Positions 58,701 through 64,000 of a stretch of DNA of 64,000 nucleotides are shown here, one piece after another. The translations under genes and the position numbers were made by a program. The stretch spans positions 884,001-948,000 of the forward strand of contig CANSGD010000242.1 in assembly GCA_947645195.1 (NCBI GenBank). The letters are read 5' to 3'. This DNA is from Patellifolia procumbens (taxonomy: Eukaryota; Streptophyta; Magnoliopsida; Caryophyllales; Amaranthaceae). Each line of letters opens with the position of its first letter. Position 1 is the first letter of the stretch. Below the pieces are notes generated by a model. That model ran no database searches and was not told the origin of the DNA. It saw nothing but the letters and a program-made list of their open reading frames with translations.

Positions 58701-59426
58701 TTAGGCACGGTATTGAGTTGCAATGAGACTTGGTAACTAAAGTAAATAAAACTCATTATAATAGCTTCGATTACCAAACGGACTATAGAGTTAATAAAAA
58801 CTCAAAACAGAAGAATGTCAAAATGAAAGTAATACCTGAACCTCGTGATAGAAACCAGGAGGAAACAATGGTCTAATAGGTCTATCGATTAAACGACCAC
58901 ACAAAAGTTCACGCTCTTTCGGAGCACCTTCCCTGCGCATGAATGTGTTGGGAATCACACCTTGAGCATATTGCTTTTCCTGGTAATCAACCTAAAAGCA
59001 AACAGCAACAAACAAGGTAGTAAGATGAATTGCATTTGCAACAGGAAAAAATCATGTCAATAACAATAAACATGATAAATTAATACATACAGTGAGAGGT
59101 AGAAAATCACGAGGAGTAGTGGATTTAGCAGAAGCAACAGTGGAGAGGACTTTTGTCTCGTCCATGGCGATGACAACAGCGCCATTAGCAAAGCGAGCGA
59201 TTTTACCAGTTTCAAAGGAAATTAAGCCGTTTCCAATCTCGAACTCCTCTTTGAATGTTTCAAGGAGCTTCGTCTCAGGTGTCAACGAAGAAGAATAAGA
59301 ATAAGAAGAAGAAGAAGAAGGTTGAGCATTAGATGCAGAACTGCAAATTGTACGACATTTGTATCTTCTCCAACTGAGAAATAGTGGTCTGGAGTTTTGG
59401 AGAGAAGTGAAGAGTCTGCTCGCCAT
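34631..59426 (-). CDS. PNP2: Mitochondrial polyribonucleotide nucleotidyltransferase (PNPase), complete, 16 exons
   Basis: PNPase phosphorolytically degrades RNA 3' ends; the plant mitochondrial form processes mRNA and rRNA ends and clears aberrant transcripts. Sixteen exons, all with GT-AG introns, give 963 aa, near the size known for the plant mitochondrial enzyme. The start is the ATG at 59426. The first 45 residues are rich in Arg and Ser without acidic residues (MASRLFTSLQNSRPLF), like a mitochondrial presequence. Domains in order: RNase PH 1 (about 55-260), helical linker (260-395), RNase PH 2 with GRHLDEVRPV, SRGDTQVLCTVTLG, SDGSTSMASVCGGSMALMDA and DMDFKIAGTR (395-600), KH (about 640-675), S1 (677-765), a low-conservation Ser/Asp-rich linker, and a second S1-like segment at the C-terminus (GTVLTAKVFQIRARGLVLDL to the stop). 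Residues at the second catalytic site are all present. Introns total about 22 kb. The chloroplast paralogue is less likely because of the C-terminal extension. Confidence 0.95.
34865..35103. mobile_element. Stowaway-like MITE, copy B (239 bp)
   Basis: It is flanked by TA and identical to copy A (24846-25102) by eye, except for a 19-bp deletion inside the left inverted repeat and one extra T in a T-run. It lies in PNPase intron 15, 130 bp from the last exon. Confidence 0.85.
36334..36608. mobile_element. Stowaway-like MITE (about 275 bp)
   Basis: The left end CTCCCTTCATTTCCCAAAGG and the complement of the right end CTCCCTTCGTCCCTAAAAGG are inverted repeats, preceded by TA at the left and followed by TG at the right. 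The size and ends fit Stowaway MITEs. Confidence 0.65.
37695..38324 (-). CDS. PNP2: PNPase exon 15
   Basis: It encodes 210 residues: the end of S1 (VSRVSDVVSIGQQLSLMC, GNIKLSLRQA), then a long Ser/Asp/Glu/Lys-rich linker with no recognised fold. The start of a second S1-like segment, LKLGTVLTAKVFQIRARGL to GLKGMYRFE, follows. Donor TTCGAG/GTAGGT. Confidence 0.92.
38750..38893 (-). CDS. PNP2: PNPase exon 14
   Basis: It encodes 48 residues, IDFIIGREIEVGKIYKGIVT to HMSELSHEP, most of the S1 RNA-binding fold with KEYGAFVEFNGGQQGLLHMS. Confidence 0.93.
38992..39071 (-). CDS. PNP2: PNPase exon 13
   Basis: It encodes GARISVGDGTLTILAKNQSI and MDKVQDK, the second half of the KH domain. It ends in phase 0. 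Confidence 0.93.
40187..40270 (-). CDS. PNP2: PNPase exon 12
   Basis: It encodes ATLKYSNDSIRRLVGPLGAL to KIERET, the start of the KH domain with its GxxG-like GPLG loop. The donor context ACAG/GTTTAA is weak but keeps the frame. Confidence 0.9.
40352..40571 (-). CDS. PNP2: PNPase exon 11
   Basis: It encodes GLEDHLGDMDFKIAGTRNGI to TEDGRNSPRL, with the metal-binding Asp region DMDFKIAGT and the helices after RNase PH 2. It ends in phase 1. Confidence 0.93.
40735..40990 (-). mobile_element. tRNA-derived SINE with (TTG)n tail, copy 1
   Basis: On the minus strand the element runs from about 40990 to a TTG repeat at 40735-40760. It contains GTTGCGTAATCCTACC and GAGGAGCCTTTGAGGCAC, words of the TS-type SINEs known from Solanaceae and other eudicots. 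It aligns with 49325-49559. Confidence 0.65.
42136..42490. repeat. Direct duplication of about 130 bp
   Basis: The unit starting AGCTACATGGAATCA at 42136 recurs at 42368, and both copies end near TTTCAGATTGCAGTT. The spacing is 232 bp. The copies differ by scattered substitutions and a short deletion. Confidence 0.7.
43308..43438 (-). CDS. PNP2: PNPase exon 10
   Basis: It encodes GSMALMDAGIPVREHVAGVS to YRILTDIL. The donor is ATTTTG/GTGAGG, back in phase 0. Confidence 0.93.
43885..44010 (-). CDS. PNP2: PNPase exon 9
   Basis: It encodes TLAEKSLLAVLPPEDDFPYT to SMASVCG, with the catalytic SDGSTSMAS loop. Phase 1 on both sides. Confidence 0.93.
44011..47058 (-). other. PNPase intron 8
   Basis: No transposon was recognised. 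It has a TA/CA microsatellite near 45395-45422, and 46080-46570 is strongly pyrimidine-rich on the plus strand. The short frames have no likeness to known proteins. Confidence 0.5.
47059..47221 (-). CDS. PNP2: PNPase exon 8
   Basis: It encodes VLCTVTLGAPGDAQRLESVV to NRREVGHG. It ends after the first base of a Gly codon (phase 1), completed by exon 9. Confidence 0.93.
47308..47445 (-). CDS. PNP2: PNPase exon 7
   Basis: It encodes 46 residues, IVRRRILKEGKRVDGRHLDE to SLFSRGDTQ, the beginning of the catalytic RNase PH 2 domain. Confidence 0.93.
47815..48128. mobile_element. Tourist-like MITE (314 bp)
   Basis: TTA flanks both ends. The ends GAGCTTGTTTGGTT and, in complement, CAATTTGTTTGGTT form inverted repeats. 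The interior contains many GGGAAAT and TTTCCC words. Features of PIF/Harbinger MITEs. Confidence 0.75.
49325..49559 (-). mobile_element. tRNA-derived SINE with (TTG)n tail, copy 2
   Basis: It aligns with 40735-40990, including GGAAGCCATTTTACTTTGTT and, on the minus strand, GGTTGCGTACATCCGATC. The TTG tail lies at 49325-49334. Same orientation as copy 1 and as the host gene. Confidence 0.65.
51246..51535. mobile_element. Probable MITE with GTGTTTGG ends
   Basis: GGAGTGTTTGGTTG at the left and, in complement, CAGGGTGTTTGGGAAA at the right suggest short inverted repeats about 290 bp apart. The target duplication is unclear. Confidence 0.4.
51929..52048 (-). CDS. PNP2: PNPase exon 6
   Basis: It encodes 40 residues, FERGEALDIITQDVKTALEE to AVDTVRKQ, in the helical domain. 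It is followed by the 4483-bp intron 6. Confidence 0.93.
52187..52348 (-). CDS. PNP2: PNPase exon 5
   Basis: It encodes 54 residues, AVKYLEPQIRLASKAGKLKK to SDPTYGK, the helical domain between the two RNase PH folds. Phase 0 on both sides. Confidence 0.93.
52430..52555 (-). CDS. PNP2: PNPase exon 4
   Basis: It encodes 42 residues, LSLSDLNLLYACTKDK to GLRLAHPE, ending RNase PH 1. Acceptor TGCAG/CTGAG, donor CCTGAG/GTCAG. Confidence 0.93.
52963..53272. mobile_element. Tourist-like MITE (310 bp)
   Basis: It is flanked by TTA on both sides (52960-52962 and 53273-53275). The ends CGGCCCGTTTGGT are perfectly inverted over 13 bp, with further similarity inside. Confidence 0.85.
55310..55545 (-). 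mobile_element. RTE-type LINE 3' tail
   Basis: ACAACAACTAAGCCTTATTC with CAAAATGATTTGGGGTCCGC and GACAAGTGTGATAAAAAG is the reverse complement of the tail at 16130-16326. 5' truncated, no coding part. Confidence 0.65.
55745..56000. repeat. Diverged dispersed repeat, copy 1
   Basis: GATAATTGATTCTTAGGTTC and the following CAATTCAATCATCAATAAT block recur in diverged form, same orientation, at 57690-57975. The family is unknown. Confidence 0.5.
57690..57975. repeat. Diverged dispersed repeat, copy 2
   Basis: Partner of 55745-56000; it begins GATAATTGATCGTAAGGTTG. The two copies are about 1.95 kb apart in the same intron. Confidence 0.5.
58286..58456 (-). CDS. PNP2: PNPase exon 3
   Basis: It encodes 57 residues, from VMASVLSSDGKQDPDVMAAN to INPSMDE, in RNase PH 1. 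It is followed by the 5730-bp intron 3, the largest of the gene. Confidence 0.93.
58836..58991 (-). CDS. PNP2: PNPase exon 2
   Basis: It encodes 52 residues, from VDYQEKQYAQGVIPNTFMRR to PPGFYHEVQ, the conserved substrate-binding stretch with GRLIDRPIRPLFPPGF. Phase 0 on both sides; the introns are 99 and 379 bp. Confidence 0.93.
59091..59426 (-). CDS. PNP2: PNPase exon 1
   Basis: It encodes residues 1-112: transit peptide, a Ser/Tyr run, then FKEEFEIGNGLISFETGKIA and the start of RNase PH 1. The donor is CTCACT/GTATG, phase 0. A GTG lies upstream in frame, but ATG 59426 is the natural start. Confidence 0.93.
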
Positions 59427-59708
59427 GGAAATGGTTGTAAGAAAATGAGTCACTCACTCTCTAAGGTTTGACAGGGGAGGGTTTAGGGTTTAAGGGGTTT
59501 AGAAGAGAAGAACGAGGTTTAAGGTCCCATTTGCTGGAACAGGAAACCACTTTCATGAAACTAGTTGGACTGGACAAGCCACTTGGTGTTTGAATTATGA
59601 ATTTATGAGCCAAACAAAATAATCTAAAAAAAGTATCTTTATTTGATACTGTTGTAATATATCGGATAAATGGTGAATAACTTATCAAGTACTATTATAA
59701 TAGTATAG
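59427..59708 (-). promoter_or_regulatory. PNPase 5' UTR and proximal promoter region
   Basis: Only about 280 bp separate the start codon from the repeat DNA that begins at 59709. No clear TATA box at a fitting distance was seen, which is common in plant housekeeping genes. The extent is inferred. Confidence 0.35.
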
Positions 59709-59963
59709 TGCTATAAATATAGAGATGTAATGGGCAGTGAAATGCATTGAAAATTGAGAAGTATTCTACTTTTTTACATACTCGTCATCTTTTTTATTTT
59801 CTTCCCTAATCTTAACACGTCATCAGAACGAAGTGTTCCCTTTTTAAAGGTTTTTTGATAAGGTAGTCTTTTCCTCTATTATTTCTCAATACTTATATTC
59901 GTCTCCGCAAACTCTCATTTTCTTCTATACAATTGGACCAACAAAGTAATGGTATCAACGGCG
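59709..59963 (+). repeat. Possible TRIM-like LTR and primer-binding site
   Basis: 59709-59817, starting TGCTATA, matches 61608-61697, including GAGAAGTATTCTA and CTAATCTTAACA. A sequence TGGTATCAACGGCG at 59950-59963 resembles the primer-binding site complementary to initiator tRNA-Met. The short distance between the repeats once the solo LTR is removed would fit a TRIM. Confidence 0.4.
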
Positions 59964-60050
59964 TTGTTGATAATTCATATTTTTCAAGTATATAATATAT
60001 TTTATTATAGAGCGTAATAACGTACCATTCTTACCAACCCGGCCTGAGGG

Positions 60051-61523
60051 TGATGTATCACATTTATATATAGTTTTTATATGCATTTAGAATTCCTTTT
60101 GAGTATTTAGGTGCATAATGACATGAAATACATAAGTTGTGCTCTACTACTCCTCGTTTGTGTGTTTCGATGATTTTTAGATTATTTTGATACAAATTGA
60201 TCATGATTATCAAGAATCTAGCCTATTAGATCCTTGATAATCATTGAGGATGAAGGTAGCTTGCACAAGGATCACAATGCATCCGTTTGGGACAATTTTG
60301 AGTTGGAATGAAGCAAAGAGTTACTGAAAGAAGTGCCAAAACTGACACACGTTCACTATTTTCATCTAACTTTTGATAGAAAATTGATAATCAATAAATT
60401 CCAATTGGTTGGATTCTAGACTTCGATCAAGAGCTTTGCGATGACAGGTCACACGGCCCAATCGGACTTCTGGTTTGAGAGAGTTTGCAAGTTGATGCAG
60501 TTTCGTAGTATGTCCGCCCACCCGCCCGGGCATGAGCGCCCGACCAGGCCCGAGAGCCTTTTTTCTCCCTTTCCTAGATTTTTTAAAGTTTTGTCCGCCC
60601 GGGCACCCAGACGAGATCCGCTCGGGGGTCTTTTCTCTGTTTTTTAAGTAGGTTTAAACTTATGTCTATAAATAAGATGTAATTTTGGATTAGACAGGAC
60701 TTTTAGCTTATCTTAATTTCGTTAAACTCTTAGTTTTCTCTCTAGATCTAATTTACACACACTTTGAAGATTGTTTCAAGTTTAAATCAAGTTCTTACCT
60801 TTCCTTTCATTGGGTAATTGTTTCTTCTATTGTTACTTTATTGCTTCAAGTATTTTCTCTGTTTTTATTAGATGCTTCAAAGTATGAATCTTTCAATAGT
60901 TATTGTTTTTGTTACTTTAGTCATGAGTGAGTATCTTTTTATTCTAGGGTGTTAGGGAGGAAAGCCATGTTTATAACTTGATATGATTTGAATGTCTTTG
61001 TAGTACTTAGGATGTGATTAGAGCAATATAGTGTGATTCGTTCCTATTTTGTGGTTTATGTTATTGCGCATTTTTATAAATTACGTTTGGTAATATTAGT
61101 TTGACACGATTGTAGGCTTACTTTTAGAGGCTTAGAACACAATATTAATTCTGATTGTGTGAGCGATCGTACTGCGTATGTAGAATTATGAGCTTAATGA
61201 CCCCATCGTAGGCTTAACACCTGCTCTAATTGCTCGACTCTAGACCTAGGTATTATTAGTCATTTGAACTCCTTTGCTTGGTATAAGCATGGTGGACCAA
61301 ACTAATACCCTAAGCTTTTTATTATTTGATAAATCCTTTATTTAATCCAGCTTTCATTAGTTTAGTAGTAGTTCAGTTGTTTTCTCCTTGATTTTGTCTC
61401 AAGTAGCTTTTTAATTGAATATTAACTGTGAAAACTTGTCTCCCAGAGGATTCGACCCGTACTTGCAAAGTTTTGCTAACAACAGACACCATGCACTTGC
61501 GGTATTATATTTAAAACACATCA
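60051..61523 (+). repeat. Solo LTR, copy 2 (1473 bp)
   Basis: It starts TGATGTATCACA, ends ACACATCA, and is flanked by a perfect 5-bp duplication GAGGG (60046-60050 and 61524-61528). It matches copy 1 (11865-13613) in reverse complement along most of its length. It has a TATA-like TATAAATAAG near 60667 and a GC-rich segment at 60515-60625. It lies 625 bp upstream of the PNPase start codon, opposite in orientation. Confidence 0.85.
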
Positions 61524-61607
61524 GAGGGCATGTAGCTCAATCCCAACGCGATAACCCCAATGCCGAATTGATTTCGCTCTATGAAGCTTGTCGAAAACAG
61601 TAAGTAG

Positions 61608-61697
61608 TGCTATAGATACAGAATGAAATGCAATGAGAAGTATTCTATCTTCTTACATACTCTTCACCTTTCTTATCTTCTTCTCTAATCTTAACAA
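61608..61697 (+). repeat. Second copy of the TRIM-like terminal repeat
   Basis: Matches 59709-59817 in direct orientation over about 90 bp and then diverges. With the solo LTR removed the two repeats lie roughly 315 bp apart. Confidence 0.4.
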
Positions 61698-61894
61698 ATA
61701 TAAGTATATACATACTAATAATATTATACTCGCAAATTATATATAAAGATCGCCTAACCTTAACATTAAAGTTAGACCTGTCCAAGCCCAATTCTAATAG
61801 AGAAGTCCAACTCCATCTGCTCCAACACAACGTCATTCAACCCATCCCCAAACCCAACCCAGCGACATGTTATCCCCAACCCCAACCCATCTGT

Positions 61895-62049
61895 GTTGAG
61901 ATCCTCTAGAGTTGTTTTTTGGTAGAGTTGGTAGAGTTAACTTAATATAGTAATTACAAATGCACAAAATATTTTGTTATTAATTTTATTTACCTTTTTG
62001 AGCAAACTCTACAATTTAGAGTTGTTTTTCAACTTTAGAGGATCTCAAC
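61895..62049. mobile_element. 155-bp MITE with GTTGAGATCCTCTA ends
   Basis: GTTGAGATCCTCTAGAGTTG at the left is inverted at the right with one mismatch (GTTGAGATCCTCTAAAGTTG). The centre also holds a GAGTT/AACTC inverted pair. The target duplication is unclear. Confidence 0.6.
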
Positions 62050-62509
62050 CCAGCTCAAATGCAACCAATGCAATCTTCTTGGAATTTAGCTTCATTCTCA
62101 AAATAACAACGCTCAATTCTCTCTCCAGCTCTCACTTCTCTTGTAATTCTCTCTCACTTCTCTTGCAGTTTTCTCTCAATTCTCTCGCAACTCTATCAAT
62201 TTTCATTTTTTGTTGTTGGAGAATTTCACTACGTTGTTGATCTCAAATCATCATCAACTTTTTCGCAATTTTCCATATCTGATTTTGAGTTGCTTGTTGA
62301 GTAGAGAGATGAGAAGCTGAAAATTGAGTACAAAAGCTTAACCTCTATACTATTGCAATTAATTGTCCTAAGGTAATTATTTTTCAAATTTATGTTTTTG
62401 TTGAATCCTCTGTTTTTGAATTTTTCACCTGATTTTGAGTTGTTATATTTATTATAATGCATTGCATATTTTTTTTCTTTTTCTGAATCTATTTTTTAGT
62501 TCTTTTAGA

Positions 62510-62680
62510 TGGATGAAATATATAAAGGTTTTGAACAAATTCTATTGGAGGATGTACATAAGTCTAATGAATTAGGTGCTTCTATAGTTGTGAAATTCGC
62601 ACTTGGTTCAAGGTTTGAAAATTTTTCTTTGAGGTTTGCGCAAGATGATGATTACAATCAGATTATTTTGTTGTTGTAGA
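62510..62680 (+). CDS. Small ORF of unknown nature behind a UTR-like leader
   Basis: The frame starts ATGGATGAAATATATAAAGG, directly after a pyrimidine-rich TTTAG that looks like a splice acceptor, and runs 56 codons to TAG. The upstream 62090-62340 is CT-rich like a plant 5' UTR. I recognise no family. It may be the remnant of a gene or of a transposon ORF cut by the SINE array. Confidence 0.2.
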
Positions 62681-62712
62681 ATGAAATGTTGATTCTCGTT
62701 CTTTGGTTATAC

Positions 62713-62893
62713 TTTTTTTTTGTTGAGAAGAAGTGGTCAGGATCTAGCTCGGATCCTAATAGGCCAGGCACTTGAAAGTATGGGAAGGGTAAGGGGAATC
62801 CCTACCCTCAAAGTGCCTCTAGTGGGGATTGATCCCCCACCCTTGAGGTTGAAAGAATACTCTCCTTACCACTAGACCAAGTATTATTTGGTG
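62713..62893 (-). mobile_element. tRNA-derived SINE, copy 1 of 3
   Basis: On the minus strand the head has an A-box-like TGGTCTAGTGG and a B-box-like GGATCAATCCC, then a GC-rich body and an A-run (T-run at 62713-62722). Flanked by TTCTTTGGTTATAC (62699-62712) and CTCTTTGGTTGTAC (62894-62907). The B box has one change against the other two copies. Confidence 0.8.
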
Positions 62894-62907
62894 CTCTTTG
62901 GTTGTAC

Positions 62908-63087
62908 TTTTTTTTTGGTAAGAAGAAGTGGCCCGGACCCCGCTCCGGTCCTATTGGGCCAGACACTTGAGAGTAGGGGGAAGAGTAAGGGAAATCCCCA
63001 CCCTCAAAGTGCCCCGAGTGGGGATTGAACCCCCAACCTTGAGGTTGGAAGGGTACTTTCCTTTCCACTAGACCAAGTACTACTTGG
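62908..63087 (-). mobile_element. tRNA-derived SINE, copy 2 of 3
   Basis: Same structure; the A box TGGTCTAGTGG and B box GGTTCAATCCC are intact on the minus strand, and it ends in an A-run. Flanked by CTCTTTGGTTGTAC and TTCTTTGGTTGTAT (63088-63101). Confidence 0.82.
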
Positions 63088-63101
63088 TTCTTTGGTTGTA
63101 T

Positions 63102-63283
63102 TTTTTTTTTTTGGTAAGGAGAAGTAACCCGAACCCCGCTCGGGTCCTATTGGGCCAGTCACTTGATAGTAGGGGGGAAGGGTAAGGGAAATCCCTACCC
63201 TCAAAGTGCCCCTAGTGGGGATTGAACCCCCAACCTTGAGGTTGGAAGGGTACAATCCTTTCTACTAGACCAAGTAATACTTG
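63102..63283 (-). mobile_element. tRNA-derived SINE, copy 3 of 3
   Basis: Same structure; A box TGGTCTAGTAG with one change, B box GGTTCAATCCC. Flanked by TTCTTTGGTTGTAT and GTCTTTGGTTGTAC (63284-63297). Confidence 0.82.
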
Positions 63284-63343
63284 GTCTTTGGTTGTACTTA
63301 GTATGTTGTCTTTCTTCACGTAATTGTGGTTATTCTTCTTATA

Positions 63344-64000
63344 TTTTTTTTGGCAAATAGGTAAATATAAGCACAAGGGGATTTGAAAACCCCACACCAC
63401 AAACACAAAGGCTAGACTAAGAAGCCCCTACCTTCTAGGAAGGGTTAGGGCCCTAGGAAAGCCTACACAATCACATCAACAACGTTCTAATGTTAGGATT
63501 ACTCCTAACAACACATTTAAAGATAATATCCCTATACAACTGATTGCTAGATTTAGTAGAGCTATTAAACACTTTATCATTTCTATACAACCCGATGCTA
63601 TAAATAGTTTCAACAAAAGCCACAAAATACAACTTAGCTTTGACATTTTTCCTTTTGCTCAACTTCACTGCATGTTCCAATTCATCAGCAAAAGGCAGAA
63701 TGGGTTTGTTTGCACCGAGCAGCAGCAACACCCTACTCCTTATATCAGTATACATAACACAAGAAATGAAAATATGGGAATGAGATTCATCACAGTTGCC
63801 ACACAGTTTGCACAAAGGATCGCAAGGGATCTTTCACTTGATAAGTCTATCAGTGGTTGCTAATATGTCATAGATAGCCAACCATACAATGAACACACTT
63901 CTTGGAGCAACCATAGTGTTACAGATTAGTTTTCTCCAAGGCACCTTCAGTTGATCACCAATAAGGAGTTTGTACATTTTGCTTATACTGAACCCCTTAA
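63344..64000 (-). pseudogene. 3' end of an L1-like LINE (zf-RVT region), leaves the window
   Basis: The minus strand encodes the zinc-ribbon region found after plant LINE reverse transcriptases: ISKMYKLLIGDQLKVPWRKL, then APRSVFIVWLAIYDILATTD and CKLCGNCDESHSHIFISC with its Cys/His pattern, ending near 63471. A T-run at about 63344-63351 is the poly(A) tail on the minus strand. A stop lies between the two blocks. The RT itself would lie beyond 64000. Confidence 0.8.

Noticed and set aside
63000..63080. tRNA gene candidates from the A and B boxes
   Set aside because: The boxes belong to SINE heads; no cloverleaf with a proper acceptor stem could be drawn.
62808..63255. Overlapping minus-strand frames with shared FQPQGWGFNPHSG-like words
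   Set aside because: They are translations of the three SINE copies; SINEs are not protein-coding.

Overview
The window is nuclear DNA of a flowering plant, most likely a core eudicot. The evidence is two single-copy plant housekeeping genes with many GT-AG introns, set in dense plant retrotransposons: Ty3/gypsy Athila and Tat types, Ty1/copia, L1-like and RTE-like LINEs, tRNA-derived SINEs and several MITE families. I cannot name the species. No bacterial-type operon, CRISPR array, rRNA gene or functional tRNA gene was seen.

Layout. Positions 1-8805 hold a decayed Athila-type element on the minus strand. In its own reading order it has a 5' LTR ending at 8805, a protease remnant, reverse transcriptase, RNase H, integrase, an ORF1/env-like pseudogene broken by a 498-bp hAT-like element, and a 3' LTR cut by the window edge. 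This element sits inside a Ty1/copia element on the plus strand (8806 to about 15080). A 1.75-kb solo LTR (11865-13613) splits the copia RNase H. An RTE LINE tail follows at 15840-16326.

17011-26499 (minus) is a complete four-exon gene for the nuclear-pore membrane protein NDC1 (527 aa). Its introns carry an L1-like LINE fragment, a 912-bp element with 8-bp target duplications and four MITEs. 27390-30865 is a truncated Tat-type element: a minus-strand LTR whose edge carries a 23-bp-phased run of CACGTG boxes, followed by a spliced ORF on the opposite strand with its own TATA box. 32760-33615 is a foldback element nested in a MITE.

34631-59426 (minus) is a complete 16-exon gene for mitochondrial polynucleotide phosphorylase (963 aa). 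About 22 kb of its 25 kb is intron, and the large introns hold SINEs, an RTE tail and Stowaway- and Tourist-like MITEs. All exon junctions keep frame. Upstream lie a possible TRIM-like element holding a second copy of the solo LTR (60051-61523, perfect GAGGG target duplication), a small MITE, three SINEs inserted one after another at the same short target (62699-63297), and the 3' end of an L1-like LINE on the minus strand running off the window.

The two genes are both on the minus strand and are unrelated in pathway: one is a nuclear-pore scaffold anchor, the other does mitochondrial RNA 3'-end processing and decay. The rest is transposon history. The features most worth a second look are the triple SINE insertion, the phased G-box array beside an antisense retrotransposon gene, the 100-bp hairpin repeats in that gene's intron, and a GC-rich palindromic tract shared by otherwise different LTR families.
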